DNA of 64,000 bases, taken from Streptomyces venezuelae (GTDB taxonomy: Bacteria; Actinomycetota; Actinomycetes; Streptomycetales; Streptomycetaceae). Below, in pieces: positions 1-7,394 of the stretch; within the stretch, counting starts at the first letter, position 1; every line of letters starts with the position of its first letter. The position numbers were made by a program, and so were the translations under genes. The stretch is taken from the NCBI RefSeq assembly GCF_008642375.1, contig NZ_CP029194.1:6379001-6443000 (forward strand), given 5' to 3'. The notes beneath the pieces were generated by a model. It did not search any database and was not told the DNA's origin. It saw only the letters and a program-made list of their open reading frames with translations.

Positions 1-939
1 GGACTCACCATCGGCGTCGACATCGGCGGCACCAAGATCGCGGCCGGCGTGGTCGACGAGGAGGGCAACATCCTCGACACGCACAAGGTGCCCACCCCGC
101 CGACCCCCGAGGGAATCGTCGACGCGATCAGCGCCGCGGTCTCCGAGGCGGGCAAGGGACACTCGATCGAGGCCGTGGGCATCGGTGCCGCGGGCTACGT
201 CGACGACAAGCGCGCCACCGTCCTCTTCGCGCCGAACATCGACTGGCGGCACGAGCCGCTGAAGGACAAGGTCGAGCAGCGCGTCGGCCTCCCCGTGGTC
301 GTCGAGAACGACGCCAACGCGGCCGCCTGGGGCGAGTACAGGTTCGGCGCCGGCCAGGGCCACGAGGACGTCATCTGCATCACCCTCGGCACCGGCCTCG
401 GCGGCGGCATCATCATCGGCAACAAGCTGCGCCGCGGACGCTTCGGCGTGGCCGCCGAGTTCGGCCACATCCGGGTCGTCCCGGACGGTCTGCTGTGCGG
501 CTGCGGCAGCCAGGGCTGCTGGGAGCAGTACGCCTCCGGGCGCGCGCTCGTCCGGTACGCCAAGCAGCGTGCCAACGCCACGCCGGAGCGCGCGGCGGTC
601 CTGCTGGGCCTCGGCGACGGCACCCCCGAGGGCATCGAGGGCAAGCACGTCAGCCAGGCCGCCCGTGCCGGCGACCCGGTCGCCGTCGACTCCTTCCGCG
701 AGCTGGCCCGCTGGGCGGGCGCCGGTCTCGCGGACCTGGCCTCGCTCTTCGACCCCTCGGCGTTCATCGTCGGCGGCGGCGTCTCGGACGAGGGCGACCT
801 CGTCCTCGACCCGATCCGGAAGTCCTTCCGGCGCTGGCTGATCGGCGGCCAGTGGCGCCCGCACGCGCAGGTCCTCGCGGCCCAGCTCGGCAACAAGGCC
901 GGCCTGGTCGGCGCGGCCGACCTGGCCCGCCAGGGCTGA
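1..939 (+). CDS. glkA: Glucokinase, ROK family (5' end missing)
   Basis: ATP-dependent phosphorylation of glucose in the cytoplasm; in Streptomyces this kinase is also needed for carbon catabolite repression (family knowledge). The frame is open from base 1, so the start codon and a few residues lie outside the window. Visible: the phosphate-binding motif DIGGTK (bases 19-36), ENDANAAAWGE with the catalytic Asp near base 310, the GTGLGGG turn, and the ROK zinc site CGCGSQGCWEQ near base 500. About 312 residues are present, close to the usual 313-317, so only a handful are lost. It ends in TGA at 937-939 and is followed by a perfect hairpin. Function confident; the catabolite repression role is carried over from the S. 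coelicolor orthologue SCO2126. Confidence 0.95.
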   Translation, partial: GLTIGVDIGGTKIAAGVVDEEGNILDTHKVPTPPTPEGIVDAISAAVSEAGKGHSIEAVGIGAAGYVDDKRATVLFAPNIDWRHEPLKDKVEQRVGLPVVVENDANAAAWGEYRFGAGQGHEDVICITLGTGLGGGIIIGNKLRRGRFGVAAEFGHIRVVPDGLLCGCGSQGCWEQYASGRALVRYAKQRANATPERAAVLLGLGDGTPEGIEGKHVSQAARAGDPVAVDSFRELARWAGAGLADLASLFDPSAFIVGGGVSDEGDLVLDPIRKSFRRWLIGGQWRPHAQVLAAQLGNKAGLVGAADLARQG

Positions 940-954
940 CCCCCGTACGAAGGC

Positions 955-1006
955 ATACGACGACCGCCCGCCGCGTCCTCTCGGACACGGCGGGCGGTCG
1001 TCGTAT
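955..1006 (+). terminator. Strong hairpin after glkA, overlaps next promoter
   Basis: Perfect 19-bp inverted repeat (955-973 with 988-1006) with a 14-base loop, 15 bases after the glkA stop. No long T tract, as usual for Streptomyces terminators. The right arm also contains the -10 element of the next gene. Confidence 0.85.
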
Positions 1007-1009
1007 CTT
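981..1009 (+). promoter_or_regulatory. Candidate promoter inside the glkA terminator
   Basis: TCGGAC (981-986), 17-base spacer, TATCTT (1004-1009); only 7 bases then separate the -10 from the ATG at 1017, so transcription should start at or next to the start codon. The -35 lies in the hairpin loop and the -10 runs through the end of the right arm. Inferred from sequence only. Confidence 0.55.
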
Positions 1010-1016
1010 GACCGGC

Positions 1017-1760
1017 ATGGCGATCAGTGAGCTGCCCAACTCCCGCACCGAGGCGGACGGTTCGGCCGTCCTCCGGGTCCTGAGCTACAACGTCCGCTCG
1101 ATGCGCGACGACGAGGACGCCCTCGCCCGGGTGATCCGGGCCTGCGCCCCGGACCTCGTCTTCGTCCAGGAGGCCCCGCGCTTCTTCCGCTGGCGCAGGC
1201 ACGCGGCCCGGCTCGCCGCCAAGAGCGAGCTCGTGATGCTGAGCGGCGGCGCCACCGCGGCGGGGCCGATGCTCCTCTGCTCCCTGCGGGCCACCGTGGA
1301 ACGCACCGAGGACGTGCTGCTGCCGCTCACCCCCGGCCTGCACCGCCGCGGCCTCGCGACCGCCGTCGTCCGCTTCGCCGGGGCCAGGGTCGGGCTGATC
1401 AGCTGCCACCTGAGCCTGCGGAAGGACGAGCGGTACGCCCAGGCCGGGATGGTCCTCGACCGGGTCGCCGCGCTGGGCACCCCGTACACCCTCGTGGGCG
1501 GAGACCTCAACGAACGGCCCGGCGGCCCCGCCTTCACCCGGCTCGCCACGGAGCTCCGGGACGGCTGGGCGGTCAGCCCCTGGGGCGGTGAGCACACCTC
1601 GACCCCGGCCGACCCGCACCAGCGCATCGACGCCATCCTGGCCACCCCGGGCATCGAGTTCCTCGGCTGCGGGGTCCCGCCCCACCTCGACCCCACGGAC
1701 CTGAGAACGGCCACGGACCACCTGCCAGTGCTGGCGGCGGTCCGTGTGCCCGCCTCGTAG
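1017..1760 (+). CDS. Endonuclease/exonuclease/phosphatase-fold hydrolase
   Basis: A 247-residue cytoplasmic protein of the EEP superfamily (metal-dependent phosphoesterases such as exonuclease III and DNase I-like enzymes). Hallmarks are visible in order: SYN near residue 25, the metal-binding Glu in FVQEA (about 51), a CHLSL strand, GGDLNE (about 160) and the terminal TDHLP (about 233) that carries the catalytic Asp-His. The substrate (DNA, RNA, phospholipid or sugar phosphate) cannot be told from sequence. No signal peptide or membrane segment. ATG 1017 is chosen because the fold needs the SYN strand just after it and a -10 motif sits 7 bases upstream, predicting a leaderless mRNA. The stop codon lies inside the first unit of a 21-bp tandem repeat. 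Confidence 0.85.
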   Translation: MAISELPNSRTEADGSAVLRVLSYNVRSMRDDEDALARVIRACAPDLVFVQEAPRFFRWRRHAARLAAKSELVMLSGGATAAGPMLLCSLRATVERTEDVLLPLTPGLHRRGLATAVVRFAGARVGLISCHLSLRKDERYAQAGMVLDRVAALGTPYTLVGGDLNERPGGPAFTRLATELRDGWAVSPWGGEHTSTPADPHQRIDAILATPGIEFLGCGVPPHLDPTDLRTATDHLPVLAAVRVPAS

Positions 1761-1812
1761 GGCGGGGATTCCGCCTCGTGGGGCGGGGTATCCGCCTCGT
1801 GGGGCGGGGAGT
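1750..1812 (+). repeat. Three tandem 21-bp units
   Basis: Units 1750-1770, 1771-1791 and 1792-1812 share CCGCCTCGTGGGGCGGGG with one internal change in unit 1 and variation in the last bases. Each unit has small CGCC/GGCG hairpin potential. The array starts in the last codons of the upstream gene and fills the gap before the convergent gene ending at 1840. Confidence 0.85.
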
Positions 1813-1839
1813 GCTTCTTCGGGCGGGCGGTCGGGGCGG

Positions 1840-2610
1840 TTACACGACCGCCCCGCGGCCGGGGTCTCCGAAGCCGTCGTCATCGTCGTCGTCGTGCTTC
1901 ATGCGCGCCACCAGGGTCGCGAAGCCGCCCAGGAAGCCGCCCACGCAGAGCGTCGTCAGCCACCAGGTCATGTCCCACTGGAGCAGGACGGCCAGCAGCA
2001 TCAGCACCGGACCGCCGACCACGCCGAGCCAGGCGAACTTGGTCGTCGCGTCGGCCTCCGGGAGCGGCGGGGGCTCCGGCGGGACGAAGTGTCCCTCCTC
2101 GCCGCCGTCCGGGCCCTCCTCCGGCTCGGCCGGGGAGTAGTCCCGCGGACCGCTCGGGCGGACCCCGGGCGCGAAGACGATAGAGCTGCCCAGTGCGGGC
2201 TTCTCCGCTCCGGCCTCCGGCCGCTTGTCGGGATCGGCCGGCGGCTCGCCGTCCGCCCCGGTCGGCCCGGTCGCTCCGGACTCGCCGCCGGACGCGGGGC
2301 CCGCCTCGGCACCGGACGTGGCTCCGGATCCGGACGCGGACCCCGACCCCGTACCCGTACCGGACGCCGTACCCGTACCCGTACCCGACCCGGCACCCGT
2401 ACCGGACGCCGGCCCCGGGCCGGTCCTGGTGTCCGGCTGCGCGGGCTCGTCCTCCGGCTCGGGCAGCGAGAGGGTCTCGATCGGCCGGAACGGCCTCGCC
2501 CCCGGGGGATCCGCGGGCTCGTCCCCGTACCCGGCGACGATCGCGGCCCAGGCCGCCTCCTCGTCGATGGGCTGCGGCTCCCGCTCGCCGCCGTCCTGCT
2601 GATCAGCCAC
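1840..2610 (-). CDS. Membrane protein with long low-complexity cytoplasmic region
   Basis: A 256-residue protein with no family that I recognise. The first two thirds are acidic and disordered, with a Gly/Ser/Thr block (alternating SG, TG, AG) around residues 70-105 encoded by GTACCC-like short repeats on the plus strand near 2350-2405. The C-terminal third has two predicted membrane helices (a GGPVLMLLAVLL segment and an LTTLCVGGFLGGFATLV segment), then a short His/Asp-rich tail of repeated Asp. The GTG start at 2610 overlaps the stop of the upstream hydrolase (GTGGCTGA), so the pair is translationally coupled and probably functionally linked. This is the position of SCO2124 in S. coelicolor; no function is known to me. 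Confidence 0.8.
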   Translation of the reverse strand: MADQQDGGEREPQPIDEEAAWAAIVAGYGDEPADPPGARPFRPIETLSLPEPEDEPAQPDTRTGPGPASGTGAGSGTGTGTASGTGTGSGSASGSGATSGAEAGPASGGESGATGPTGADGEPPADPDKRPEAGAEKPALGSSIVFAPGVRPSGPRDYSPAEPEEGPDGGEEGHFVPPEPPPLPEADATTKFAWLGVVGGPVLMLLAVLLQWDMTWWLTTLCVGGFLGGFATLVARMKHDDDDDDGFGDPGRGAVV

Positions 2611-3385
2611 CGCTGGTGCTCCTCTTCCCGTCGACCGGACTCGGGGCGAGACGCTCGACGAACGCCCAGCTCTCCTCGAAGATCCGCTCCGCGTCATGGT
2701 CCAACGTCGCGACGTGGTAGCTCTGTTCCAGCAGGATCTCCCGGACGTCCGTCGAGGACACCCGGCTGAGGATCCGCGCCGAGTCGGCCGGCGGCACCAC
2801 ATGGTCCTGCGGGCTGTGCAGCACGATCAGCGGCTGCGTGACCTGCGGGAGCTCCGCGTCCACCGTGCGGAAGAACTGGCGCAGCGAGTGCGCGGCGTGC
2901 AGCGGGACCCGGTCGTAGCCGATCTCCGCCACGCCCTCCTTGGCGATGTCGCTGGCGATGCCGCTCGTCGTGCGGACGAAGTGCCGGGCGACCGGCAGCG
3001 CGTGCGCCGCCAGGCCGTGCACCTTGTTTCCCGGGTTGACGAGGACGAGGCCCCGCACGGCGTCCCCGTGCTGCGCGGCGAGGCGCAGCGAGAGCGCGCC
3101 GCCCATCGAGAGACCGAAGACGAAGACGGTCTCGCACCGGTCCAGGAGCTCGCGCAGGGCCCGGTCCACCTCCGCGTACCAGTCGCGCCAGGTGGTGAGC
3201 TGCATGTCCTCCCAGCGGGTGCCGTGGCCCGGCAGCAGCGGCAGCGACACGGTGAGCCCGCGGGCGGCCAGATACTCGGCCCACGGGCGCATCGACTGCG
3301 GGGAACCGGTGAATCCGTGACAGAGAAGGACGCCGACCTCTCCGCCTTCGTGGCGGTACGGCTCGGCTCCGGGAAGGACCGGCAC
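2603..3385 (-). CDS. Alpha/beta hydrolase, carboxylesterase or monoacylglycerol lipase type
   Basis: A 260-residue cytoplasmic serine hydrolase resembling the Est30/monoacylglycerol lipase family, which cleaves short to medium acyl esters. The HGFTGSP oxyanion-hole strand is at residues 23-29, the nucleophile elbow GLSMGG puts Ser at 93, the acid is Asp194 in SPQDHVVP and the base is His224 in SYHVATLD. Starts with GTG 3385, preceded by AGGAGA at good spacing. Divergent from plsC across a 173-bp region and coupled by 8 bp to the membrane protein downstream. The combination of an esterase, a membrane protein and an acyltransferase suggests lipid metabolism, but the substrate is unknown. Confidence 0.88.
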   Translation of the reverse strand: MPVLPGAEPYRHEGGEVGVLLCHGFTGSPQSMRPWAEYLAARGLTVSLPLLPGHGTRWEDMQLTTWRDWYAEVDRALRELLDRCETVFVFGLSMGGALSLRLAAQHGDAVRGLVLVNPGNKVHGLAAHALPVARHFVRTTSGIASDIAKEGVAEIGYDRVPLHAAHSLRQFFRTVDAELPQVTQPLIVLHSPQDHVVPPADSARILSRVSSTDVREILLEQSYHVATLDHDAERIFEESWAFVERLAPSPVDGKRSTSGG

Positions 3386-3521
3386 CGGGGTCTCCTGTTC
3401 GGTTGCGACTTCGGCGGCTGCGGGTGCGCCGAAGCGACGGAAAATGGGGAAGGACCTTCACGGTACGCGACCGGACCGACACCGACCAGGGCCGCAGCGG
3501 GGGCCGTGGCCAGGTACGGGA

Positions 3522-3549
3522 TAAAGTCGTCGCGACGGCACACGGAAGG
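3522..3549 (+). promoter_or_regulatory. plsC -10 element and ribosome binding site
   Basis: TAAAGT (3522-3527) is a good -10; a start near 3534 would give a short leader carrying GGAAGG (3544-3549) nine bases before TTG 3559. This supports the TTG over the ATG at 3574, which has no ribosome binding site. Confidence 0.5.
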
Positions 3550-3558
3550 CATGGCGAG

Positions 3559-4305
3559 TTGATCTACGGCGCAATGAAGTTCTCCATCGGAGGGTCCCTG
3601 AAGCTTGCCTTCCGGCCCTGGGTCGAGGGTTTGGAGAACGTTCCGGCCGACGGTCCCGCGATCCTGGCGAGCAACCACCTCTCCTTCTCGGACTCCTTCT
3701 TCCTCCCCGCCGTTCTGGACCGCAAGGTCACCTTCATCGCGAAGGCCGAGTACTTCACCTCCCCGGGCGTGAAGGGCAAGCTCACCGCCGCCTTCTTCAA
3801 GGGCGTCGGCCAGCTCCCGGTCGACCGGTCGGGCGCCCGCGGCGCCGGCGAGGCGGCGATCAAGGCCGGCATCGAGGTCATCGAGAGCGGCGGGCTCTTC
3901 GGTATCTACCCCGAGGGCACCCGGTCGCCCGACGGCCGCCTCTACCGCGGCAAGCCCGGCGGTCTGGCGCGGGTGGCCCTGGCCACCGGCGCTCCCGTGA
4001 TCCCGGTCGCCATGATCGACACGGAGAAGATCCAGCCGCCCGGCAAGGTCGTCCCCAAGCTGATGCGCCCGGGCATCCGGATCGGCAAGCCGCTGGACTT
4101 CACCCGCTACCAGGGCATGGAGGGGGACCGCTTCATCCTCCGCTCGGTGACCGACGAGGTCATGTACGAGATCATGAAGCTGTCCGGCCAGGAGTACGTC
4201 GACATCTACGCGACCGCCGCCAAGCGGCAGATCGCGGACGCGGAGAAGGCGGCCAAGGAGGCCGTCAAGGCCGAGATCGCGGCGCGGGAAGAGTCCGGCG
4301 CGTAA
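3559..4305 (+). CDS. plsC: 1-acyl-sn-glycerol-3-phosphate acyltransferase
   Basis: Transfers a second acyl chain to lysophosphatidic acid in phospholipid synthesis at the inner face of the membrane. The family catalytic motif is NHLSFSD, with His40 and Asp45 spaced as in H-x4-D; the substrate-binding PEGTRS lies about 80 residues later. 248 residues from the TTG start, usual for actinobacterial PlsC. The C-terminal 30 residues are an Ala/Lys/Glu-rich helix. TTG 3559 is preferred because of GGAAGG nine bases upstream; ATG 3574 would remove five residues. The gene directly precedes macS with a 47-bp gap, and the M. tuberculosis counterpart (Rv2182c) is also in this conserved block. Confidence 0.88.
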   Translation: MIYGAMKFSIGGSLKLAFRPWVEGLENVPADGPAILASNHLSFSDSFFLPAVLDRKVTFIAKAEYFTSPGVKGKLTAAFFKGVGQLPVDRSGARGAGEAAIKAGIEVIESGGLFGIYPEGTRSPDGRLYRGKPGGLARVALATGAPVIPVAMIDTEKIQPPGKVVPKLMRPGIRIGKPLDFTRYQGMEGDRFILRSVTDEVMYEIMKLSGQEYVDIYATAAKRQIADAEKAAKEAVKAEIAAREESGA

Positions 4306-4322
4306 GCGGTCCGGCAGGTCAG

Positions 4323-4336
4323 CACCCCTAGGGGTG
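4323..4336. promoter_or_regulatory. Perfect 14-bp palindrome upstream of macS
   Basis: CACCCCTAGGGGTG, between the plsC stop and the macS ribosome binding site. Could be an operator or a small terminator stem. It does not resemble the MacR motif as I remember it (TGAGTAC-n2-GTACTCA). Confidence 0.4.
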
Positions 4337-4352
4337 TTCGGGGGGTGGGGGA

Positions 4353-5567
4353 ATGGCCAAGCGTGAGCGTGTCGTGCGCATGTCGGTCGAGCAGCCGCTG
4401 TGGCGGGCGCTGACCGGCTACCGCGTCCTGACGATGATCTACGCCGTCATGGTGTTCGCCGTCGGGCGGGAGCAGTACGAGCGCCCCTGGATCGGCGTCG
4501 GCTATCTGGCGGTGATGTGCGTCTGGACCCTCGCCACCCTCCCCAGGGTGGCGAACGCGGCCAGCTGCACCAAGCCCTTCCTCGGCGCCGACCTCACGAT
4601 CGCCCTCGTGGGGATCCTGCTCACCCCGCTCGCCGACGCCGACGCCCAGACCTTCGACGGCCCCACCCTGCCGACGATATGGACCGCCGGCTCCGTCCTC
4701 GCGTACGCGCTCAAGGGCGGCTGGCGCTGGGCCGGGGTCGCCTCCTCCCTCGTCGCCGTCGCCAACATCGTCGAGCGCGGCCACCCCAGCCGGGACACCG
4801 TCCACAACGTGGTGCTCGTCTGGGTGGCCTCCATCGCCATCGGATACGTCGTCGAGGTGGCCCGCGCCTCCGAGCGCACCCTCGCCCGCGCCCTGGAGAT
4901 CGAGGCCGCGACCCGGGAGCGGGAGCGGCTCGCCCGGGACATCCACGACAGCGTCCTCCAGGTCCTCGCGATGGTGCAGCGGCGCGGCACGGCGATGGGC
5001 GGCGAGGCCGCCGAGATCGCCAGGATGGCGGGGGAGCAGGAGGTGGCGCTCCGTACGCTCGTCGCGGGCGGGCTCACCCGGCCCAGCCTGGTCTCGGAGG
5101 ACGAGTCCGAGGGGGCCGTGGTCCGGGTCGTCGACGTGGACGACGAGCCGGACGACGACACCCCCGTCGATCTGCGCCTCCTGCTCGCCCCGCGCGCCGG
5201 GGCGAGGGTCACCCTCTCCGAGCCGGGCGCCCCGGTCCTGCTGCCGCCGCCCGCCGCCCGCGAGATGGCCGCCGCCGTCGGCGCCGCCCTGGACAACGTC
5301 CGGGTGCACGCGGGGGAGGACGCCCAGGCCTGGGTCCTGATCGAGGACTGGCCGGACGAGGTGATCGTCACCGTCCGGGACGACGGCCCCGGCATCCCGG
5401 AGGGCCGCCTCGCGGAGGCCTGGGGCGAGGGCCGGATGGGGGTCGCCCTCTCCATCCGGGGCAGACTGCGGGACCTGGGCGGCTCGGCCGAGCTGATCTC
5501 GGTCCCCGGGCAGGGCACGGAAGTCGAGTTGAAGGTCCCTCGGGGGAAGGCAGGACAGGAAAGATGA
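4353..5567 (+). CDS. macS: Sensor histidine kinase MacS
   Basis: Membrane histidine kinase of the NarL-type group, 404 residues. The N-terminal 170 residues carry about five hydrophobic segments with short loops and no large external sensor domain, so the stimulus is likely in the membrane. The phosphoacceptor is His198 in RLARDIHDSVLQ (HisKA_3 type), followed by a HATPase domain with RDDGPGIPEG and a G-box GEGRMGVALS. ATG 4353 follows a G-rich ribosome binding site. It overlaps macR by ATGA, so the two are co-translated. By order and sequence it matches S. coelicolor SCO2121, whose MacRS system controls several morphogenetic membrane protein genes. Orthology is inferred from recall, not from a search. 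Confidence 0.88.
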   Translation: MAKRERVVRMSVEQPLWRALTGYRVLTMIYAVMVFAVGREQYERPWIGVGYLAVMCVWTLATLPRVANAASCTKPFLGADLTIALVGILLTPLADADAQTFDGPTLPTIWTAGSVLAYALKGGWRWAGVASSLVAVANIVERGHPSRDTVHNVVLVWVASIAIGYVVEVARASERTLARALEIEAATRERERLARDIHDSVLQVLAMVQRRGTAMGGEAAEIARMAGEQEVALRTLVAGGLTRPSLVSEDESEGAVVRVVDVDDEPDDDTPVDLRLLLAPRAGARVTLSEPGAPVLLPPPAAREMAAAVGAALDNVRVHAGEDAQAWVLIEDWPDEVIVTVRDDGPGIPEGRLAEAWGEGRMGVALSIRGRLRDLGGSAELISVPGQGTEVELKVPRGKAGQER

Positions 5568-6250
5568 GCGAGCAGCAGGCCGAGCGGCAGCGGATCAGGG
5601 TGATGGTCGTCGACGACCATCCGATGTGGCGGGACGCGGTCGCCCGCGACCTCGCGGAGGCGGACTTCGACGTGGTCGCCACGGCGGGCGACGGCGAGCA
5701 GGCCGTGCGCCGGGCCACGGCCGTCGGTCCCGACGTCCTCGTCCTGGACCTGAACCTGCCGGTCAAGCCGGGCGTCCAGGTCTGCAAGGAGCTCGTCGGC
5801 GCGCACCCCGCGCTGCGGGTCCTGGTCCTCTCGGCGAGCGGCGAGCACGCCGACGTCCTGGAGGCGGTCAAGTCCGGTGCCACCGGCTATCTCCTCAAGT
5901 CGGCCAGTACCGAGGAGCTCATCGACGCCGTCCGCCGGACGGCCGTCGGCGACCCCGTCTTCACGCCGGGGCTCGCCGGCCTGGTCCTCGGCGAGTACCG
6001 CAGGCTGGCCGCCGAGCCCGCCCCGGCGCCCGGCGCCGACGAGCCGAAGGCCCCGCAGCTGACCGAGCGCGAGACCGAGGTCCTGCGCCTCGTCGCCAAG
6101 GGGCTCAGCTACAAGCAGATCGCCGAGCGCCTGGTGATCTCGCACCGCACCGTCCAGAACCACGTCCAGAACACGCTCGGCAAGCTCCAGCTGCACAACC
6201 GCGTGGAGCTCGTCCGGTACGCCATCGAGCGCGGTCTCGACGACGCGTAA
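5564..6250 (+). CDS. macR: Response regulator MacR, NarL/LuxR type
   Basis: 228 residues. Receiver domain at residues 11-125 with acidic pair Asp17-Asp18, phosphoacceptor Asp62 (VLVLDLNLP) and conserved Lys in YLLKS; a Pro/Ala linker (about 142-157); then a LuxR-type helix-turn-helix (LTERETEVLRLVAKG, SHRTVQNHVQN) at the C-terminus. Starts with ATG inside the macS stop (ATGA). Partner of MacS; known in S. coelicolor to act on developmental membrane protein genes. No copy of its reported palindromic target was noticed in the short region upstream of macS, so autoregulation is not evident here. Confidence 0.9.
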   Translation: MSEQQAERQRIRVMVVDDHPMWRDAVARDLAEADFDVVATAGDGEQAVRRATAVGPDVLVLDLNLPVKPGVQVCKELVGAHPALRVLVLSASGEHADVLEAVKSGATGYLLKSASTEELIDAVRRTAVGDPVFTPGLAGLVLGEYRRLAAEPAPAPGADEPKAPQLTERETEVLRLVAKGLSYKQIAERLVISHRTVQNHVQNTLGKLQLHNRVELVRYAIERGLDDA

Positions 6251-6291
6251 GGAGCAGGACCGGCCCGCGGTACCGGGCGCGGTGACGTGAG

Positions 6292-6328
6292 GGGCCGTAT
6301 ATTCGCGAGGACCGCGCATATACGGCCC
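6292..6328. promoter_or_regulatory. Inverted repeat between macR and the dehydrogenase gene
   Basis: GGGCCGTATAT (6292-6302) and ATATACGGCCC (6318-6328), perfect 11-bp arms, 15-base spacer. AT-rich inner ends and position 24 bases before the next start favour an operator or promoter element; it could also terminate macR. Confidence 0.5.
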
Positions 6329-6351
6329 TTCACCGCTTCTGGGGGAATCCC

Positions 6352-7350
6352 GTGGAAATCCTGGCATTCGGCGTGCAGGCGGACGAGAAGCCCATGCTCG
6401 AGAAGGCCTTCGCCGGGCACCACGACGTCCGCTGCCTGGACGTCTTCCTCAACGAGGACACCGCGCCGATCGCGGCGGGCTACGAGGTCATCTCCACCAG
6501 CGTCAACGCCAGCCTCGACCACAAGGTCCTGCAGACCCTCGCCGCCGGCGGCACCCAGATGATCGCCCAGCGCTCCACGGGCTTCAACAACATCGACCTG
6601 GAGGTCGCCGAGCGGCTCGGCCTCACCGTCGCCCGGGTCTCGTACTACTCCCCGTACTCCGTCGCCGAGTTCGCCTGGACGCTCGCGATGACCGTCAACC
6701 GCCGGATCGTCCGCGCCTCCAACCGGACCCGCGACTTCGACTTCCGCCTCGACGGGCTGATGGGCCGCGACCTCCGGGGCCGCACCGTCGGCGTCCTCGG
6801 CACCGGCAAGATCGGCGAGGCCTTCACCCGGATCGCCCACGGCTTCGGCATGAAGCTGCTCGGCTGGGACGTCGCCGAGAACCCCGCCTGCGTCGAGCTC
6901 GGCATGACGTACGTGGAGAAGGAGCGGATCCTCGCCGAGGCCGACCTCATCAGCCTTCACGTACCGCTGCTGCCGTCCACCCACCGCATCATCGACGCCG
7001 CCGCCCTCCGGGCCATGAAGGACGACGCGATCCTGGTGAACTCCAGCCGCGGCGGCCTCATCGACACGGAGGCGCTGGTCGCCGAGCTCAGGAAGGGCCG
7101 CTTCGCCGGGGTCGGCCTCGACGTGTACGAGGCGGAGGCCGGGCTCTTCTTCGTCGACAGGTCCCTGGAGGCCGTCGACGACGACACCCTGGCCCGCCTG
7201 GTCACCTTCCCGAACGTGGTGGTCACCTCCCACCAGGCGTACTACACCGTCGACGCCGTCAGCCAGATCATCGACACCACGGTCCGGAACGTCCTCGACT
7301 ACACCGCCGGGCGGCGCAGCGAGAACGTCCTGGTGCCGAGGACCTCCTAG
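6352..7350 (+). CDS. ldhA: D-2-hydroxyacid dehydrogenase (D-lactate dehydrogenase type)
   Basis: NAD-dependent reduction of a 2-oxoacid, most like the fermentative D-lactate dehydrogenase LdhA group. 332 residues. The nucleotide-binding GVLGTGKIGEAF is at 147-157, and the catalytic set is recognisable: Arg233 in NSSRGGLID, Glu262 in YEAEAGLFF and His294 in SHQAYYT. Cytoplasmic, no signal. GTG 6352 follows GGGGGAA. The actual substrate (pyruvate, phenylpyruvate or another 2-oxoacid) cannot be assigned; the neighbouring aromatic pathway genes would fit an aromatic oxoacid, but that is only context. Confidence 0.85.
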   Translation: MEILAFGVQADEKPMLEKAFAGHHDVRCLDVFLNEDTAPIAAGYEVISTSVNASLDHKVLQTLAAGGTQMIAQRSTGFNNIDLEVAERLGLTVARVSYYSPYSVAEFAWTLAMTVNRRIVRASNRTRDFDFRLDGLMGRDLRGRTVGVLGTGKIGEAFTRIAHGFGMKLLGWDVAENPACVELGMTYVEKERILAEADLISLHVPLLPSTHRIIDAAALRAMKDDAILVNSSRGGLIDTEALVAELRKGRFAGVGLDVYEAEAGLFFVDRSLEAVDDDTLARLVTFPNVVVTSHQAYYTVDAVSQIIDTTVRNVLDYTAGRRSENVLVPRTS

Positions 7351-7354
7351 CCTC

Positions 7355-7394
7355 CTAGGGCCTGTCCGACGGATCAGGGTCGGACAGGCCCTAG
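7355..7394. terminator. Bidirectional terminator between convergent genes
   Basis: CTAGGGCCTGTCCGAC (7355-7370) and its exact complement (7379-7394) with an 8-base loop. The right arm contains the TAG stop of the convergent anthranilate synthase. The core GGGCCTGTCCGAC is, to my knowledge, a frequently recurring Streptomyces intergenic hairpin. Confidence 0.85.

Noticed and set aside
1744..2769. Arg/Gly-rich open frame on the plus strand over the membrane protein gene
   Set aside because: Low complexity, overlaps the tandem repeat and a coherent minus-strand gene that is coupled to the hydrolase.
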